Source of the DNA: Psychrobacillus vulpis
GTDB lineage: Bacteria; Bacillota; Bacilli; Bacillales_A; Planococcaceae
Assembly: GCF_006861825.1 (NCBI RefSeq)
Contig: NZ_VDGI01000002.1
Span: 281,063-345,062 of the forward strand
Length of the DNA stretch: 64,000 nucleotides
Direction: 5' to 3'
A program made the position numbers and the translations under genes. Under the pieces are notes generated by a model, which saw only the letters and a list, made by a program, of their open reading frames with translations, was not told the DNA's origin and ran no database searches. Of the stretch, positions 1 through 7,767 are shown piece by piece. The first letter of the stretch is position 1. Each line of letters starts with the position of its first letter.

Positions 1-110
1 ATGTTTCTCGAAACATCTGATAAAAATAACGGATTGACTATCCCATCTCATCAAGTGAAAAGGCTTGAATTGTCCACTTTTCTGTTTATTGAAGTTAAAA
101 ATAAGCGGAA

Positions 111-200
111 GGCGGCGACTCCTGCGGGACAGCGAGACAGTCCAAGACCCCGCAGGCAAAGCCGAGGAGGCTTGGCGCGAGCCCGCGGAAAGCGCCCGCC
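111..200. repeat. GC-rich palindromic intergenic repeat
   Basis: A GC-rich block in AT-rich DNA. It shows the signature shared by other copies in this window: ACTCCTGCGGGA, then AGACCCCGCAG, then GAGGAGGCT, then GCCCGCGGAAAGCG. The ends GGCGGCGA and CGCCCGCC are roughly inverted. Open frames across it on both strands are by-products of base composition. The rest of 1-324 holds no gene that I can support, apart from the small hairpin at 284-303. Confidence 0.75.
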
Positions 201-283
201 TGGAGTGATTGCTACAGGAAAGGCAATAATCACTATGTTCTTAATACATTTTGATTCATAAAAAAGCATTGTCGACAAGCTGA

Positions 284-303
284 GTCCCTACATAAGTAGG
301 GAC
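284..303 (-). terminator. Hairpin downstream of the 50-aa minus-strand gene
   Basis: GTCCCTAC and GTAGGGAC form a perfect 8-bp stem with a 4-base loop, about 20 bases past the stop of the small gene at 325-477. There is no immediate T-run on the minus strand; a short one lies further on. It may be a weak terminator. Confidence 0.35.
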
Positions 304-324
304 GATTATTGGGAAGTTTTTAAT

Positions 325-477
325 TTAGTTTTCGACGGTTGGAGGTTCCTTTTTTTCTATCTTTTCATCATCGATTTTTGGTGCAGGTCCTCCTTCACCA
401 ATCATATTAAGGGAAGCTATTAAGTCTAAATCCTGTCGCTTGGCCATTTCTTCAGGGTCGACATGATTTGGATTCAC
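325..477 (-). CDS. Small hypothetical protein, 50 aa
   Basis: A 50-residue open frame on the minus strand with a GTG start at 477-475. A near-perfect ribosome site (AAGGAGGAG) lies about 5 bases upstream, which is the main argument that it is real. The product is acidic and highly charged. It begins VNPNHVDPEEMAKRQ, has a short hydrophobic stretch (DLIASLNMIGEGG) and ends with a Lys/Glu-rich tail. There is no signal peptide or membrane segment and I recognise no family. Small charged proteins of this kind in Bacillales are often spore or stress proteins, but nothing here shows that. Confidence 0.6.
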   Translation of the reverse strand: MNPNHVDPEEMAKRQDLDLIASLNMIGEGGPAPKIDDEKIEKKEPPTVEN

Positions 478-649
478 AAAATCTCCTCCTTCACTCTTTA
501 TTTATTATTATACGAAATATTCTGTATTCCATATGATGAATTGCAAAAATAAATTTTGAACGCTAAAAAGGTACCAAAATTTATTTTTGGTTAAGAAAGC
601 CTTAGTAAAACGGTATCTTCAAAAAAAACACTGAATTCTGACAATTGCA

Positions 650-677
650 TTAACTTAAAGAATGGTTAAAATATAAT
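650..677 (+). promoter_or_regulatory. Candidate sigma-A promoter for the 63-aa gene
   Basis: TTAACT at 650-655 and a perfect TATAAT at 672-677 are separated by 16 bases. The -10 box ends 23 bases before the start codon at 701. The -35 match is only moderate. Confidence 0.4.
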
Positions 678-700
678 AAAAATGAAAGAGGGGATCTTGC

Positions 701-892
701 ATGAATTTGAAATATTTTGCAGAAGCATTGAATCAAAGCCTACAAAATGTAGAGAAATCAGTCGAACATATGGAGCTTCATACAAATATGACGAAAACCC
801 AACAGCTTCAAATTATGCAAGCAATATTAGAATTAAGCGAACGGATAAAGTTAATAGAAACGCAAATAGCGTTAAAGAATAATATACATTAG
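701..892 (+). CDS. Small hypothetical helical protein, 63 aa
   Basis: The ATG at 701 follows AGAGGGG by about 7 bases. The product (MNLKYFAEALNQSLQNVEKS..., ending KNNIH) looks almost entirely alpha-helical with heptad-like Leu/Ile spacing, and could form a short coiled coil. It has no signal peptide, Cys or known motif. An overlapping frame starting at 682 lacks its own ribosome site and is taken as a shadow. A candidate promoter lies just upstream and a 9-bp hairpin overlaps the stop codon, so this looks like a single-gene transcript. I do not recognise the family. Confidence 0.6.
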   Translation: MNLKYFAEALNQSLQNVEKSVEHMELHTNMTKTQQLQIMQAILELSERIKLIETQIALKNNIH

Positions 893-916
893 GCACATTG
901 AGTTTAAGTGCCTAAT
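888..916 (+). terminator. Inverted repeat at the end of the 63-aa gene
   Basis: ATTAGGCAC and GTGCCTAAT form a perfect 9-bp stem with an 11-base loop, overlapping the TAG stop. There is no T-run, so termination is plausible but not certain. From here to 1060 I see nothing else. Confidence 0.4.
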
Positions 917-1060
917 GTAATACTTCTATCTACAAAAAAAGCCTTTATTAAACTATGACCTCTTCTTCCAATTAAATTTTTGTTTTAGCTGTGGAGGAAA
1001 AGTGGCAATTTAATAGAATTATTATAGAAAAACACATGAAATGATCAGGGAGGTTTATAG

Positions 1061-1573
1061 TTGAAATTCAATAACCTGGATGCTTTTCAGATTAAAATAG
1101 CAACAACAGATGAAAGTAATCAAGTTATAACCATGTTAAAAGAAGTTGCTCAGTGGATGAAAGATAGCGGAATAAAGCAATGGGAGTTTCTTTTACGAGG
1201 TGGTGACGATGAAGAAATTAAACAAGCAGTGTCTAATAATGTTACTTATATCATTATAAAAGACAAAGAAATTATTGCTACTTTCACACTTTCGAGTAAA
1301 CAATCAGAGTGGGATAATCATATATTTGGGGAAGATAGATTGTCTAATTCGCTATACTTACATAGACTGGCGATAACACCTAAATTTATGAAAAAGGGAA
1401 TAGGAAAAAGTATATTACATTGGATACTGGAGAATATTAATACCGATAAAGAATTAATTAAATTAGATTGTGTTGCGAATAACACTAAACTGAACGACTT
1501 CTACAAAAACAACGGCTTTGAACTTATTGGTATTAAGGATGGTCATAGTAAGTTTCAAGTATGTATCAAATAA
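1061..1573 (+). CDS. GNAT-family N-acetyltransferase
   Basis: A 170-residue protein with the GNAT fold signature. The beta-4 segment LHRLAI (about 100-105) is followed by the acetyl-CoA pyrophosphate loop KKGIGKSI (111-118). A C-terminal segment LDCVANN..LNDFYKNNGF (135-153) is typical of motif B. Such enzymes transfer an acetyl group from acetyl-CoA to an amine; the substrate cannot be read from sequence. The start is TTG at 1061, preceded by AGGGAGG about 8 bases upstream. It is monocistronic and ends in a strong terminator. It has no signal peptide, so it should be cytoplasmic. Confidence 0.88.
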   Translation: MKFNNLDAFQIKIATTDESNQVITMLKEVAQWMKDSGIKQWEFLLRGGDDEEIKQAVSNNVTYIIIKDKEIIATFTLSSKQSEWDNHIFGEDRLSNSLYLHRLAITPKFMKKGIGKSILHWILENINTDKELIKLDCVANNTKLNDFYKNNGFELIGIKDGHSKFQVCIK

Positions 1574-1595
1574 AGAACTCAGCAAGTGCTCTTAA

Positions 1596-1640
1596 AAGGC
1601 ATTCAGAATGATTATATTCTGAATGCCTTGTTCTATTTTG
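1596..1640 (+). terminator. Rho-independent terminator of the GNAT gene
   Basis: A perfect 14-bp stem (AAGGCATTCAGAAT with ATTCTGAATGCCTT) closes a 6-base loop and is followed by a T-rich stretch. Confidence 0.85.
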
Positions 1641-1791
1641 TTTAAAATTACACACGAAAACAGTAACGAGAGTAGAACTATACGAGTACATCTATTATGC
1701 CATTTCTAAAAAGTACACTAGTTGATAGGAACAGAGGAGGAGACTCCTGTGGGAACATCGTGCCCAGGTGATACCCCGCGTGCTTGCGAGG

Positions 1792-2034
1792 TCTATGAAA
1801 AACTCTTAATTAGTTTTTTTATGGAACTATTTGCTGTATCTGAACTACATACTAGGATTTAGCGCGGCGGCATGAGACTCCTGCGGGAAAGCGAGACAGA
1901 CGAGACACCGCACGTAGCGAAGCGAAGGAGGAGGCTTGTCGCTCGCCCGCGGAAAGCGAATGCCAGAGCACTAAATCCGAGTAGCAAATATATGTCAGAA
2001 TATTTATTAGTAGGATAGTTTTCAGTACTCTCGA
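1792..2034. mobile_element. Diverged MITE-like element (type B) carrying a GC-rich core (type C)
   Basis: The outer ends (CTATGAAAAACTC at the left, TTTTCAGTACTC at the right) are worn versions of the ends of three better copies at 13.6, 14.1 and 59.6 kb. The inner core at 1855-1978 has near-perfect 11-bp inverted ends, GGATTTAGCGC against GCACTAAATCC. GCTTGCGA occurs at both junctions, at 1782-1789 and from 2035, as a probable relic of target duplication. The host DNA at 1736-1791 and 2035-2050 is a degenerate GC-rich repeat. The rest of 1641-2244 has no gene I can support. Confidence 0.65.
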
Positions 2035-2244
2035 GCTTGCGACGAAGAGGAAATCAACGGTATTTTAGTCAATACCATTTTAAATGAAAAACGAGTGTTA
2101 ACAAACCCCAATTTTGAATTTGTCTACATCTGAATTTATTTGTATACACTTTATTAAATATATAATTTTGGATGGTAAAATGATACAATGAAGTTGTCAT
2201 TCGCTATTGAGTGAATAATATGATAAATAAGAGGAGTGTATCAA

Positions 2245-2670
2245 ATGGCAGTAGATGTTTATCTTAATTTTAATGGAAATTGTCGTGAGGCTGCAGAGTT
2301 TTATGCAGAAGTATTTAAGACTGAAAAACCACAAATAATGACTTTTGGTGAAGCACCTCAAAATCCTGAGTACACTTTACCGGAGGAAGCAAAAGATTTA
2401 GTTATGCATACTCGACTTTCTATTAATGGGAGTAACGTAATGTTTTCGGATGTTTTCACTGGTTCTCCTTTTATTTTAGGCAATAATATAAGCCTTGCAT
2501 TAGTAAGCAAGAACGAAGAAGAACTTAGATCTGCCTTTGATGCGTTAAAAGAGGGTGGAAAAGTAGGTATGGAGCTTCAAGAAACATTCTGGAGTAAATG
2601 CTATGGATCATTAAAAGACAAGTTCGGTATCGAATGGCAATTTAGCCATGAAGGCGCTGAAATGCAATAA
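2245..2670 (+). CDS. VOC / PhnB-like glyoxalase-fold protein
   Basis: 141 residues beginning VDVYLNFNGNCREAAEFYAEVF. This is the typical opening of the PhnB / 3-demethylubiquinone methyltransferase-like branch of the vicinal-oxygen-chelate superfamily. The end FWSKCYGSLKDKFGIEWQF is also characteristic. Many relatives are dimers without a known reaction, so I give no substrate. I prefer ATG at 2245, because GAGGAG at 2231-2236 sits 8 bases upstream; the in-frame GTG at 2236 overlaps that ribosome site. It is monocistronic with its own terminator. Confidence 0.88.
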   Translation: MAVDVYLNFNGNCREAAEFYAEVFKTEKPQIMTFGEAPQNPEYTLPEEAKDLVMHTRLSINGSNVMFSDVFTGSPFILGNNISLALVSKNEEELRSAFDALKEGGKVGMELQETFWSKCYGSLKDKFGIEWQFSHEGAEMQ

Positions 2671-2684
2671 TAATGAAATATAAA

Positions 2685-2726
2685 AGGGCTGTTCAACAAA
2701 CAATTTTGTTGGACAGCCCTGTTTTT
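2685..2726 (+). terminator. Rho-independent terminator of the VOC gene
   Basis: A long stem of AGGGCTGTTCAACAAA with TTTTGTTGGACAGCCCT (one G-T type mismatch) and a very short loop, followed by GTTTTT. It lies between convergent genes and may work in both directions. Confidence 0.85.
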
Positions 2727-2786
2727 AAAGACTTGGAAGTATATAAATTTAGTATTTCATCCATGAATCCTTTGTTCAATGTTCTT

Positions 2787-4145
2787 TTAATAAAACATTT
2801 TCCCGGGATTCATAATACCTTTTGGATCAAATAGCGATTTGATAGACTTCATATATTGCACTGCATCACCATGCTCTGTAAGTTGATACTTCATTTTCCC
2901 AAGTCCAACTCCATGTTCTCCCGTACAAGTGCCACCAACCTCAATTGCTTTTAATGCGAGCTGTGAATTAGTAAACTCTGCTTTTTCCTTTTCTCCTTCG
3001 TCCGTTGGATCAAACATGACAATAGTATGGAAGTTACCATCTCCGACGTGCCCAAATACTCCTCCCATTAGCCCACTGTCTTCTAGTAAGGTTCTTCCTA
3101 AATCTACTAATTCAGGTAGTTTAGAGATGGGAACACATACATCTGCTCCAGTAGATGCTTTTCCTTTCATATGACGATATGCATATGCAAGTTCATGTCG
3201 AGCCTTCCAAAGTTCAGCTCGTTCTTTAGAATTGCTAGCACGTTCCCAATGTTTGCTGCCGAAATCTCTCATTAATTCTTCCACTACATGAGCTTCTTCT
3301 TCAACTGCGTTCGTAGTTCCAGCAAATTCAAAAAATAGAGAATGTGCTTCAGGGAATGTATAATTTCCGTATTTATTCACCTGATGAATACTTTCAGCAT
3401 CCACAAATTCCATACGCATAACTTGAATCCCACTCATTAATACTGCTTGTGCTGCCTCTGCACATTCTAAAGGTGTTTCAAATGTACATCTAGCTGCTAC
3501 TGTTTGTTCTGGAATTCCGTGTAACTTAAGTGTAATTTTCGTGATTACACCAAGCGTTCCTTCTGATCCTGTGAAAATTCCATTCAAATGATATCCAGAA
3601 GAAGATTTCTTTGCTTTCGAACCTGTATGTAATACCGAGCCATTAGCTAATACCACCTCTAAATCTAGAACTTGATCACGCATCGATCCGTAACGAACCG
3701 CTGTTGTTCCGCTTGCATTTGTTGCAACCATCCCACCTATTGTAGCATCAGCACCTGGATCAATTGGAAAGAACAGCCCATGTTTATTCACATATTCATT
3801 CAGTTGAAGTCGGGTTATACCAGGTTCTACTGTAATCATCAAATCTTCAGGAGAAAATTCCACTACTTTATTTAACCGGTCAAAATTCAATGAAACACCT
3901 TTGTTGATAGGGATAGCTTGACCTTCTAAACCAGAACCTGCTCCGAAAGGGGTAACGGGCACTTCATATTCACAAGCCAATTTTAAGACTTTTATTACAT
4001 CTTCCGTATTTTCCGGAAAGTATACGAAATCTGGTTCAATCCATGGATGAAAAGATTCATCTCTACTATGACGATAAAGATCGGATTCACTTTGGCTAAT
4101 CTTATCTTTATCAAGGAATTGAAAAAACTCTTCTAATTTTCTCAT
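2787..4145 (-). CDS. FAD-linked D-2-hydroxyacid (D-lactate type) dehydrogenase
   Basis: 452 residues of the GlcD/LDHD family. The N-terminal FAD-binding PCMH domain (about 37-215) contains PFGAGSGLEG (66-75) and GGMVATNASGTTAVRYG. The C-terminal FAD-oxidase domain contains GHVGDGNFH and TGEHGVGLGKMKY. Members oxidise D-lactate or other D-2-hydroxyacids to 2-oxoacids and pass electrons to quinone or cytochrome. GHVGDGNFH is closer to single-subunit D-lactate dehydrogenases than to the glycolate oxidase subunit; there is no GlcF partner beside it. It is transcribed away from a GntR regulator with the probable operator at 4216-4232 between them. The position next to a TRAP importer suggests the imported acid is its substrate (inference). 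Confidence 0.88.
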   Translation of the reverse strand: MRKLEEFFQFLDKDKISQSESDLYRHSRDESFHPWIEPDFVYFPENTEDVIKVLKLACEYEVPVTPFGAGSGLEGQAIPINKGVSLNFDRLNKVVEFSPEDLMITVEPGITRLQLNEYVNKHGLFFPIDPGADATIGGMVATNASGTTAVRYGSMRDQVLDLEVVLANGSVLHTGSKAKKSSSGYHLNGIFTGSEGTLGVITKITLKLHGIPEQTVAARCTFETPLECAEAAQAVLMSGIQVMRMEFVDAESIHQVNKYGNYTFPEAHSLFFEFAGTTNAVEEEAHVVEELMRDFGSKHWERASNSKERAELWKARHELAYAYRHMKGKASTGADVCVPISKLPELVDLGRTLLEDSGLMGGVFGHVGDGNFHTIVMFDPTDEGEKEKAEFTNSQLALKAIEVGGTCTGEHGVGLGKMKYQLTEHGDAVQYMKSIKSLFDPKGIMNPGKMFY

Positions 4146-4215
4146 TATATTTCACCTAACTTTTCAAAAATTCTAAAATTTATATTTACAAGAAGAATAG
4201 CATAATATATCATTC

Positions 4216-4232
4216 CTGTATACAGTATACAG
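4216..4232. promoter_or_regulatory. Perfect 17-bp palindrome, probable GntR operator
   Basis: CTGTATACAGTATACAG is a perfect palindrome centred on one A. It lies in the 102-base gap between the divergent dehydrogenase and the GntR gene, immediately before the GntR ribosome site (GAGAGGAGG). FadR-type GntR proteins usually bind short palindromes of this size and control their own operon. A CATAATATATC stretch just left of it could hold a -10 box. Confidence 0.75.
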
Positions 4233-4247
4233 AGAGGAGGGTCTTAA

Positions 4248-4916
4248 TTGAAAAAAATAATTCAGAAAGAATCACTTGCAGATTTAGCTTTTAAAAGTAT
4301 AAAAGATGCGATTATTGCTGGAAAACTCGAACAAGAAGAAGAGTTACCTGAGGAAAAACTAGCAGCAGATTTAGGAATTAGCCGTACTCCCATACGGGAA
4401 GCTTTAAAAAGACTTGCTGCAGATGGTCTTGTTAATTTGCATAAAGCTAGACCTGCAACAGTAGCAACATTTACAAAAGATGATGGTTTGCATTATATGG
4501 AGATTAGAAGACTTCTAGAAATATATAATATTGAAAAAAACGCAGATCACCTTTCTGACCAAGTACTGTATGAATTAAATAGTAATTTGGTAGGGCAAAA
4601 AGAAGCAATAGATTCTAATGACTACAATTCATTTATTGATTTGGATCGTGAATTCCATCTACTTCTTGCGAACATCGGAAATAATGTGAAGTTAATCGAA
4701 CTAATCAATCAGTTGAACACAGGGGTCAATCGTGCATTTTTAGTTCTATCTAACACACTACCTGTAAGTGCAATGGATGCTTATATAGAACATAAGAAAA
4801 TTGTCCAAGCACTTCAAAATTTAGAAAAAGATTTAGCTAAACAACTGATGATTTTACATCTAGAAAATGTAGAAAAAAGATTTTTGAACTATTACACAGA
4901 GGAGGAAATGGAATGA
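4248..4916 (+). CDS. GntR-family regulator, FadR/FCD subfamily
   Basis: 222 residues. The N-terminal winged helix (about 10-75) contains LAADLGISRTPIREALKRLAADGLV, cut here as LGISRTPIREALKRL (42-56), the hallmark recognition helix of GntR proteins. The all-helical C-terminal FCD domain (about 80-215) binds small carboxylates and often a metal. The start is TTG at 4248 behind GAGAGGAGG. The stop overlaps the ATG of the TRAP binding-protein gene by 4 bases (ATGA), so the regulator heads the transporter operon. The palindrome at its ribosome site implies autoregulation. The ligand is probably the transported hydroxyacid or its oxidised product (inference). Confidence 0.92.
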   Translation: MKKIIQKESLADLAFKSIKDAIIAGKLEQEEELPEEKLAADLGISRTPIREALKRLAADGLVNLHKARPATVATFTKDDGLHYMEIRRLLEIYNIEKNADHLSDQVLYELNSNLVGQKEAIDSNDYNSFIDLDREFHLLLANIGNNVKLIELINQLNTGVNRAFLVLSNTLPVSAMDAYIEHKKIVQALQNLEKDLAKQLMILHLENVEKRFLNYYTEEEME

Positions 4917-5935
4917 AAAAATTATTAGTTTTCGTATTAATAGCAATGTTAGCGCTTACAGCGTGTGGAAGACCAACAGGTAATACTTCTAGTTCAAATG
5001 GGGATGATCAAGAAGTACATACTATTCGTGTAGCCTATTTAGTGTCAGAGGAACAATCTACTCATTTAGCTGCAAAAACATTTAAAGAAACATTAGAAAA
5101 AGAATCTAAAGGACGCTTGAAAGTGGAATTATATCCTAATGGACAACTTTATCCATCTGACCGTGAGGCGATTGAAGCAGTTCAGCTTGGTAATGTGGAA
5201 ATGACAATACCAGCTGTAGCACCACTTGCTTCTTTCAATAAAAAATTTATGGTTTTCGATTTACCATTTTTGTTTAATGATAATGAAGCTGCGTATCGCG
5301 CGCTAGATGGAGAACTAGGTCAACAATTATTATCGGAGTTAGAGAAAAATGATTTGAAAGGTCTCGTATTTGCAGAAAATGGCTTCCGTCATATGTCTAA
5401 TAATAATGGACCAATTCAGGGGACAGACGACTTAAAAGGACTAAAGTATCGTACTTTAGAAAATCCGGTTCATACAGATACTTTTAAAGCATTTGGTGCA
5501 AATGCATCTCCATTCGCATTCGGTGAACTATATACAGCACTACAACAAAAAACATATGATGCAATGGAATCACCAATCTCGTTATACTACACAAACAAGT
5601 TTTATGAAGTTCAAAAGTACTTAACTATTTCTAGCCACGTTTACGCTGCAACTATATTACTTATGAATAACGAGTTTTATAATAGCTTACCGACAGATTT
5701 ACAAGAGCTTGTTGTAAAAACATCTGAAGAGTACCGTACCGAACAACGTAAAATTGCTCAAGAGCAAGATGTTGAATTCTTAAATAGTTTGAAAGAAGAA
5801 GGTATGCAAGTGAATGAGCTGACAGAAGAGCAACGAAATGAATTTAAAGAAGCGGTTAAGACAGTTTACGATAAATATGTACCAGAAATCGGTGAAGACT
5901 TAGTAAATATGGCAAAAGAAGCAAATCAAAAATAA
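4913..5935 (+). CDS. dctP: TRAP transporter solute-binding protein (DctP family), lipoprotein
   Basis: 340 residues with a lipoprotein signal peptide; the lipobox LTAC places the lipidated Cys at residue 18. The mature part is a DctP-type binding protein: VELYPNGQLYPSDREAIEAVQLGNVEM, in part, is the usual N-lobe, followed by GLKYRT.ENPVHTDTFKAFGANASP. DctP proteins bind carboxylates outside the membrane and deliver them to the DctQM sodium-coupled permease. In Gram-positives the binding protein is lipid-anchored, as here. The gene overlaps gntR by 4 bases and is followed by dctQ after 30 bases. It is related to the second DctP at 17242 but clearly diverged. Confidence 0.92.
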   Translation: MKKLLVFVLIAMLALTACGRPTGNTSSSNGDDQEVHTIRVAYLVSEEQSTHLAAKTFKETLEKESKGRLKVELYPNGQLYPSDREAIEAVQLGNVEMTIPAVAPLASFNKKFMVFDLPFLFNDNEAAYRALDGELGQQLLSELEKNDLKGLVFAENGFRHMSNNNGPIQGTDDLKGLKYRTLENPVHTDTFKAFGANASPFAFGELYTALQQKTYDAMESPISLYYTNKFYEVQKYLTISSHVYAATILLMNNEFYNSLPTDLQELVVKTSEEYRTEQRKIAQEQDVEFLNSLKEEGMQVNELTEEQRNEFKEAVKTVYDKYVPEIGEDLVNMAKEANQK

Positions 5936-5965
5936 GCAAGTGGAAAAAGGGATGGGGGAAGTAGT

Positions 5966-6460
5966 GTGTTAAAGAAATTTTCAAAATTTGAAGAAATACT
6001 ACTCGTTTTGTCACTTGCTGTCATGGTAGCACTAATTTTTGGTCAGGTAATTGGAAGGAAAGTATTTGACTCTGCTCCAAGCTGGACTGAAGAAATGGCA
6101 AGATATATTCATATATTCCAAGTATGGATAGGTGCAAGTTATGCAGTGAAATTACGACAGCATATCCGAGTGGAAGCATTTATAACACGCTTTCACGGTG
6201 TTTTTCGACAAGTGTTAGAAACATTATCAATTATTATTTGGTTCTTTATGGCATTATTTCTTGCAATATTTGGAACCCAACTTGTTTTAAGTAGTCTAAA
6301 ACATGGTCAGCTTGCTCCAGCGATGCAAATTCCTATATGGATTCCGTTTCTTGCCATTCCACTAGGTGGTGCGGGAATGGCGGTTCGACTAATTGTTCAA
6401 CTAGTACAAGTGTGGAAAGGTAATTACGAGAAACCTGCTGATGAGGAGATGATCGCATGA
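5966..6460 (+). CDS. dctQ: TRAP transporter small permease (DctQ)
   Basis: 164 residues with four predicted membrane segments, the size and topology of DctQ. The segment SWTEEMARYIHIFQVWIGASYAVK is in part the conserved DctQ motif (W-TEE-aRY...W--f-G). DctQ pairs with DctM to form the membrane part of the TRAP importer. The start is GTG at 5966 behind GGGGGAAG. The stop overlaps the start of dctM by 4 bases (ATGA), indicating translational coupling. Confidence 0.9.
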   Translation: MLKKFSKFEEILLVLSLAVMVALIFGQVIGRKVFDSAPSWTEEMARYIHIFQVWIGASYAVKLRQHIRVEAFITRFHGVFRQVLETLSIIIWFFMALFLAIFGTQLVLSSLKHGQLAPAMQIPIWIPFLAIPLGGAGMAVRLIVQLVQVWKGNYEKPADEEMIA

Positions 6461-7740
6461 CGGTAGCGTTATTATTTGGTACTTTGTTCGTATGTTTACT
6501 AATCGGTGTGCCTATCGCTGTCTCATTAGGAATTTCAGCACTTGTTGCAATTTACTTTGGTTCTACGTTGCCATTAGGTATTATCGCCCAAAAAGCATTC
6601 ACCTCTTTGGATTCCTTTCCTTTATTAGCAATTCCGTTTTTCATGTTAGCAGGGGTGTTAATGAGTAAAGGTGGTGTATCGAAACGACTACTTAATATGG
6701 CAGCTGCTATGGTAGGATGGATAGTAGGTGGACTTTCATTAGTAACAGTAGTTGCTTCCATGTTTTTTGCTGCAATTTCTGGTTCAGGTCCAGCAACTGT
6801 AGCGGCCATTGGTGGATTTATGATTCCAGAAATGAAAAACAAAAAATATGATGGCGGTTTTGCTGCTGCAATTTCTGCATCTGCAGGATCGATTGGTGTT
6901 ATTATTCCACCTAGTATTCCTTTTGTTCTCTATGGGGTTATTGGAAGTGTTTCTGTAGGAAGTATGTTTCTAGCTGGTATTATTCCAGGAATCTTGATTG
7001 GGATAGGACTAATGATTACTGCATATATTATTGCTAAAAAACGCGGTTATAAATCGGAAACAAATACTACTTTTTCGTTCAAGGATGTTTTAAGAGCTAC
7101 ATATGATGCGAAATGGGCACTTCTTATACCAGTCATAATATTGGGAGGTATTTATGGAGGATTCTTCTCTCCTACTGAAGCAGCCGTAGTGGCAGTAGTT
7201 TATTCGCTAATTGTTGGACTCTATGTATATAAAGAATTGACTTGGAAGTCGGTATATGAATGTTTTCGAGAAGCTGTAGTCATTAATGCAACAACAATGA
7301 TTATTATTGGACTTTCCGTTTCATTTGCTTATTTTATGACTTTAGAAAGAGTTCCAGATGATATTTCTTTATTCTTAACAGAATTATCTTCTAACCCTAT
7401 TGTCATATTAATAGCTATTAATATTATACTTTTAATTGTAGGTATGTTTATTGATACTATTTCAGCCTTAGTTATTTTAACACCTATTTTATTGCCAATA
7501 GTAATTGCTGTTGGAATTGATCCAATTCATTTCGGTGTTATTTTAGTTTCCAATTTAGCGATTGGTTTTATCACACCGCCGCTAGGTGTCAATTTATTCG
7601 TAGCATCTAGTGTAGGGAATGTGAAGTTTGAAAAAATAGTGATGGCCATTATTCCATTCCTGCTGTCGATGATTATCTGTTTAATCGTAATTACATTTGT
7701 TCCAAGCCTATCTTTATGGCTTCCAAGTTTTTTTAAGTAA
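6457..7740 (+). CDS. dctM: TRAP transporter large permease (DctM)
   Basis: 427 residues, strongly hydrophobic, with about 12 membrane segments. Family signatures are present: FFAAISGSGPATVAAIGG, IGVIIPPSIPFVLYG, GGIYGGFFSPTEAA and the C-terminal IGFITPPLGVNLFV. This is the ion-transporter subunit of the TRAP system, coupling substrate entry to sodium. It is translationally coupled to dctQ and followed 27 bases later by the aminotransferase gene, so the operon probably continues. Confidence 0.93.
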   Translation: MTVALLFGTLFVCLLIGVPIAVSLGISALVAIYFGSTLPLGIIAQKAFTSLDSFPLLAIPFFMLAGVLMSKGGVSKRLLNMAAAMVGWIVGGLSLVTVVASMFFAAISGSGPATVAAIGGFMIPEMKNKKYDGGFAAAISASAGSIGVIIPPSIPFVLYGVIGSVSVGSMFLAGIIPGILIGIGLMITAYIIAKKRGYKSETNTTFSFKDVLRATYDAKWALLIPVIILGGIYGGFFSPTEAAVVAVVYSLIVGLYVYKELTWKSVYECFREAVVINATTMIIIGLSVSFAYFMTLERVPDDISLFLTELSSNPIVILIAINIILLIVGMFIDTISALVILTPILLPIVIAVGIDPIHFGVILVSNLAIGFITPPLGVNLFVASSVGNVKFEKIVMAIIPFLLSMIICLIVITFVPSLSLWLPSFFK

Positions 7741-7767
7741 TTTAATGTGAAAGAAGGATGACATGTA

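Noticed and set aside
1..278. Two overlapping open frames of 75-86 codons on opposite strands
   Set aside because: Both cross the GC-rich palindromic repeat, lack ribosome sites, and their Arg/Pro/Gly-rich part is due to base composition.
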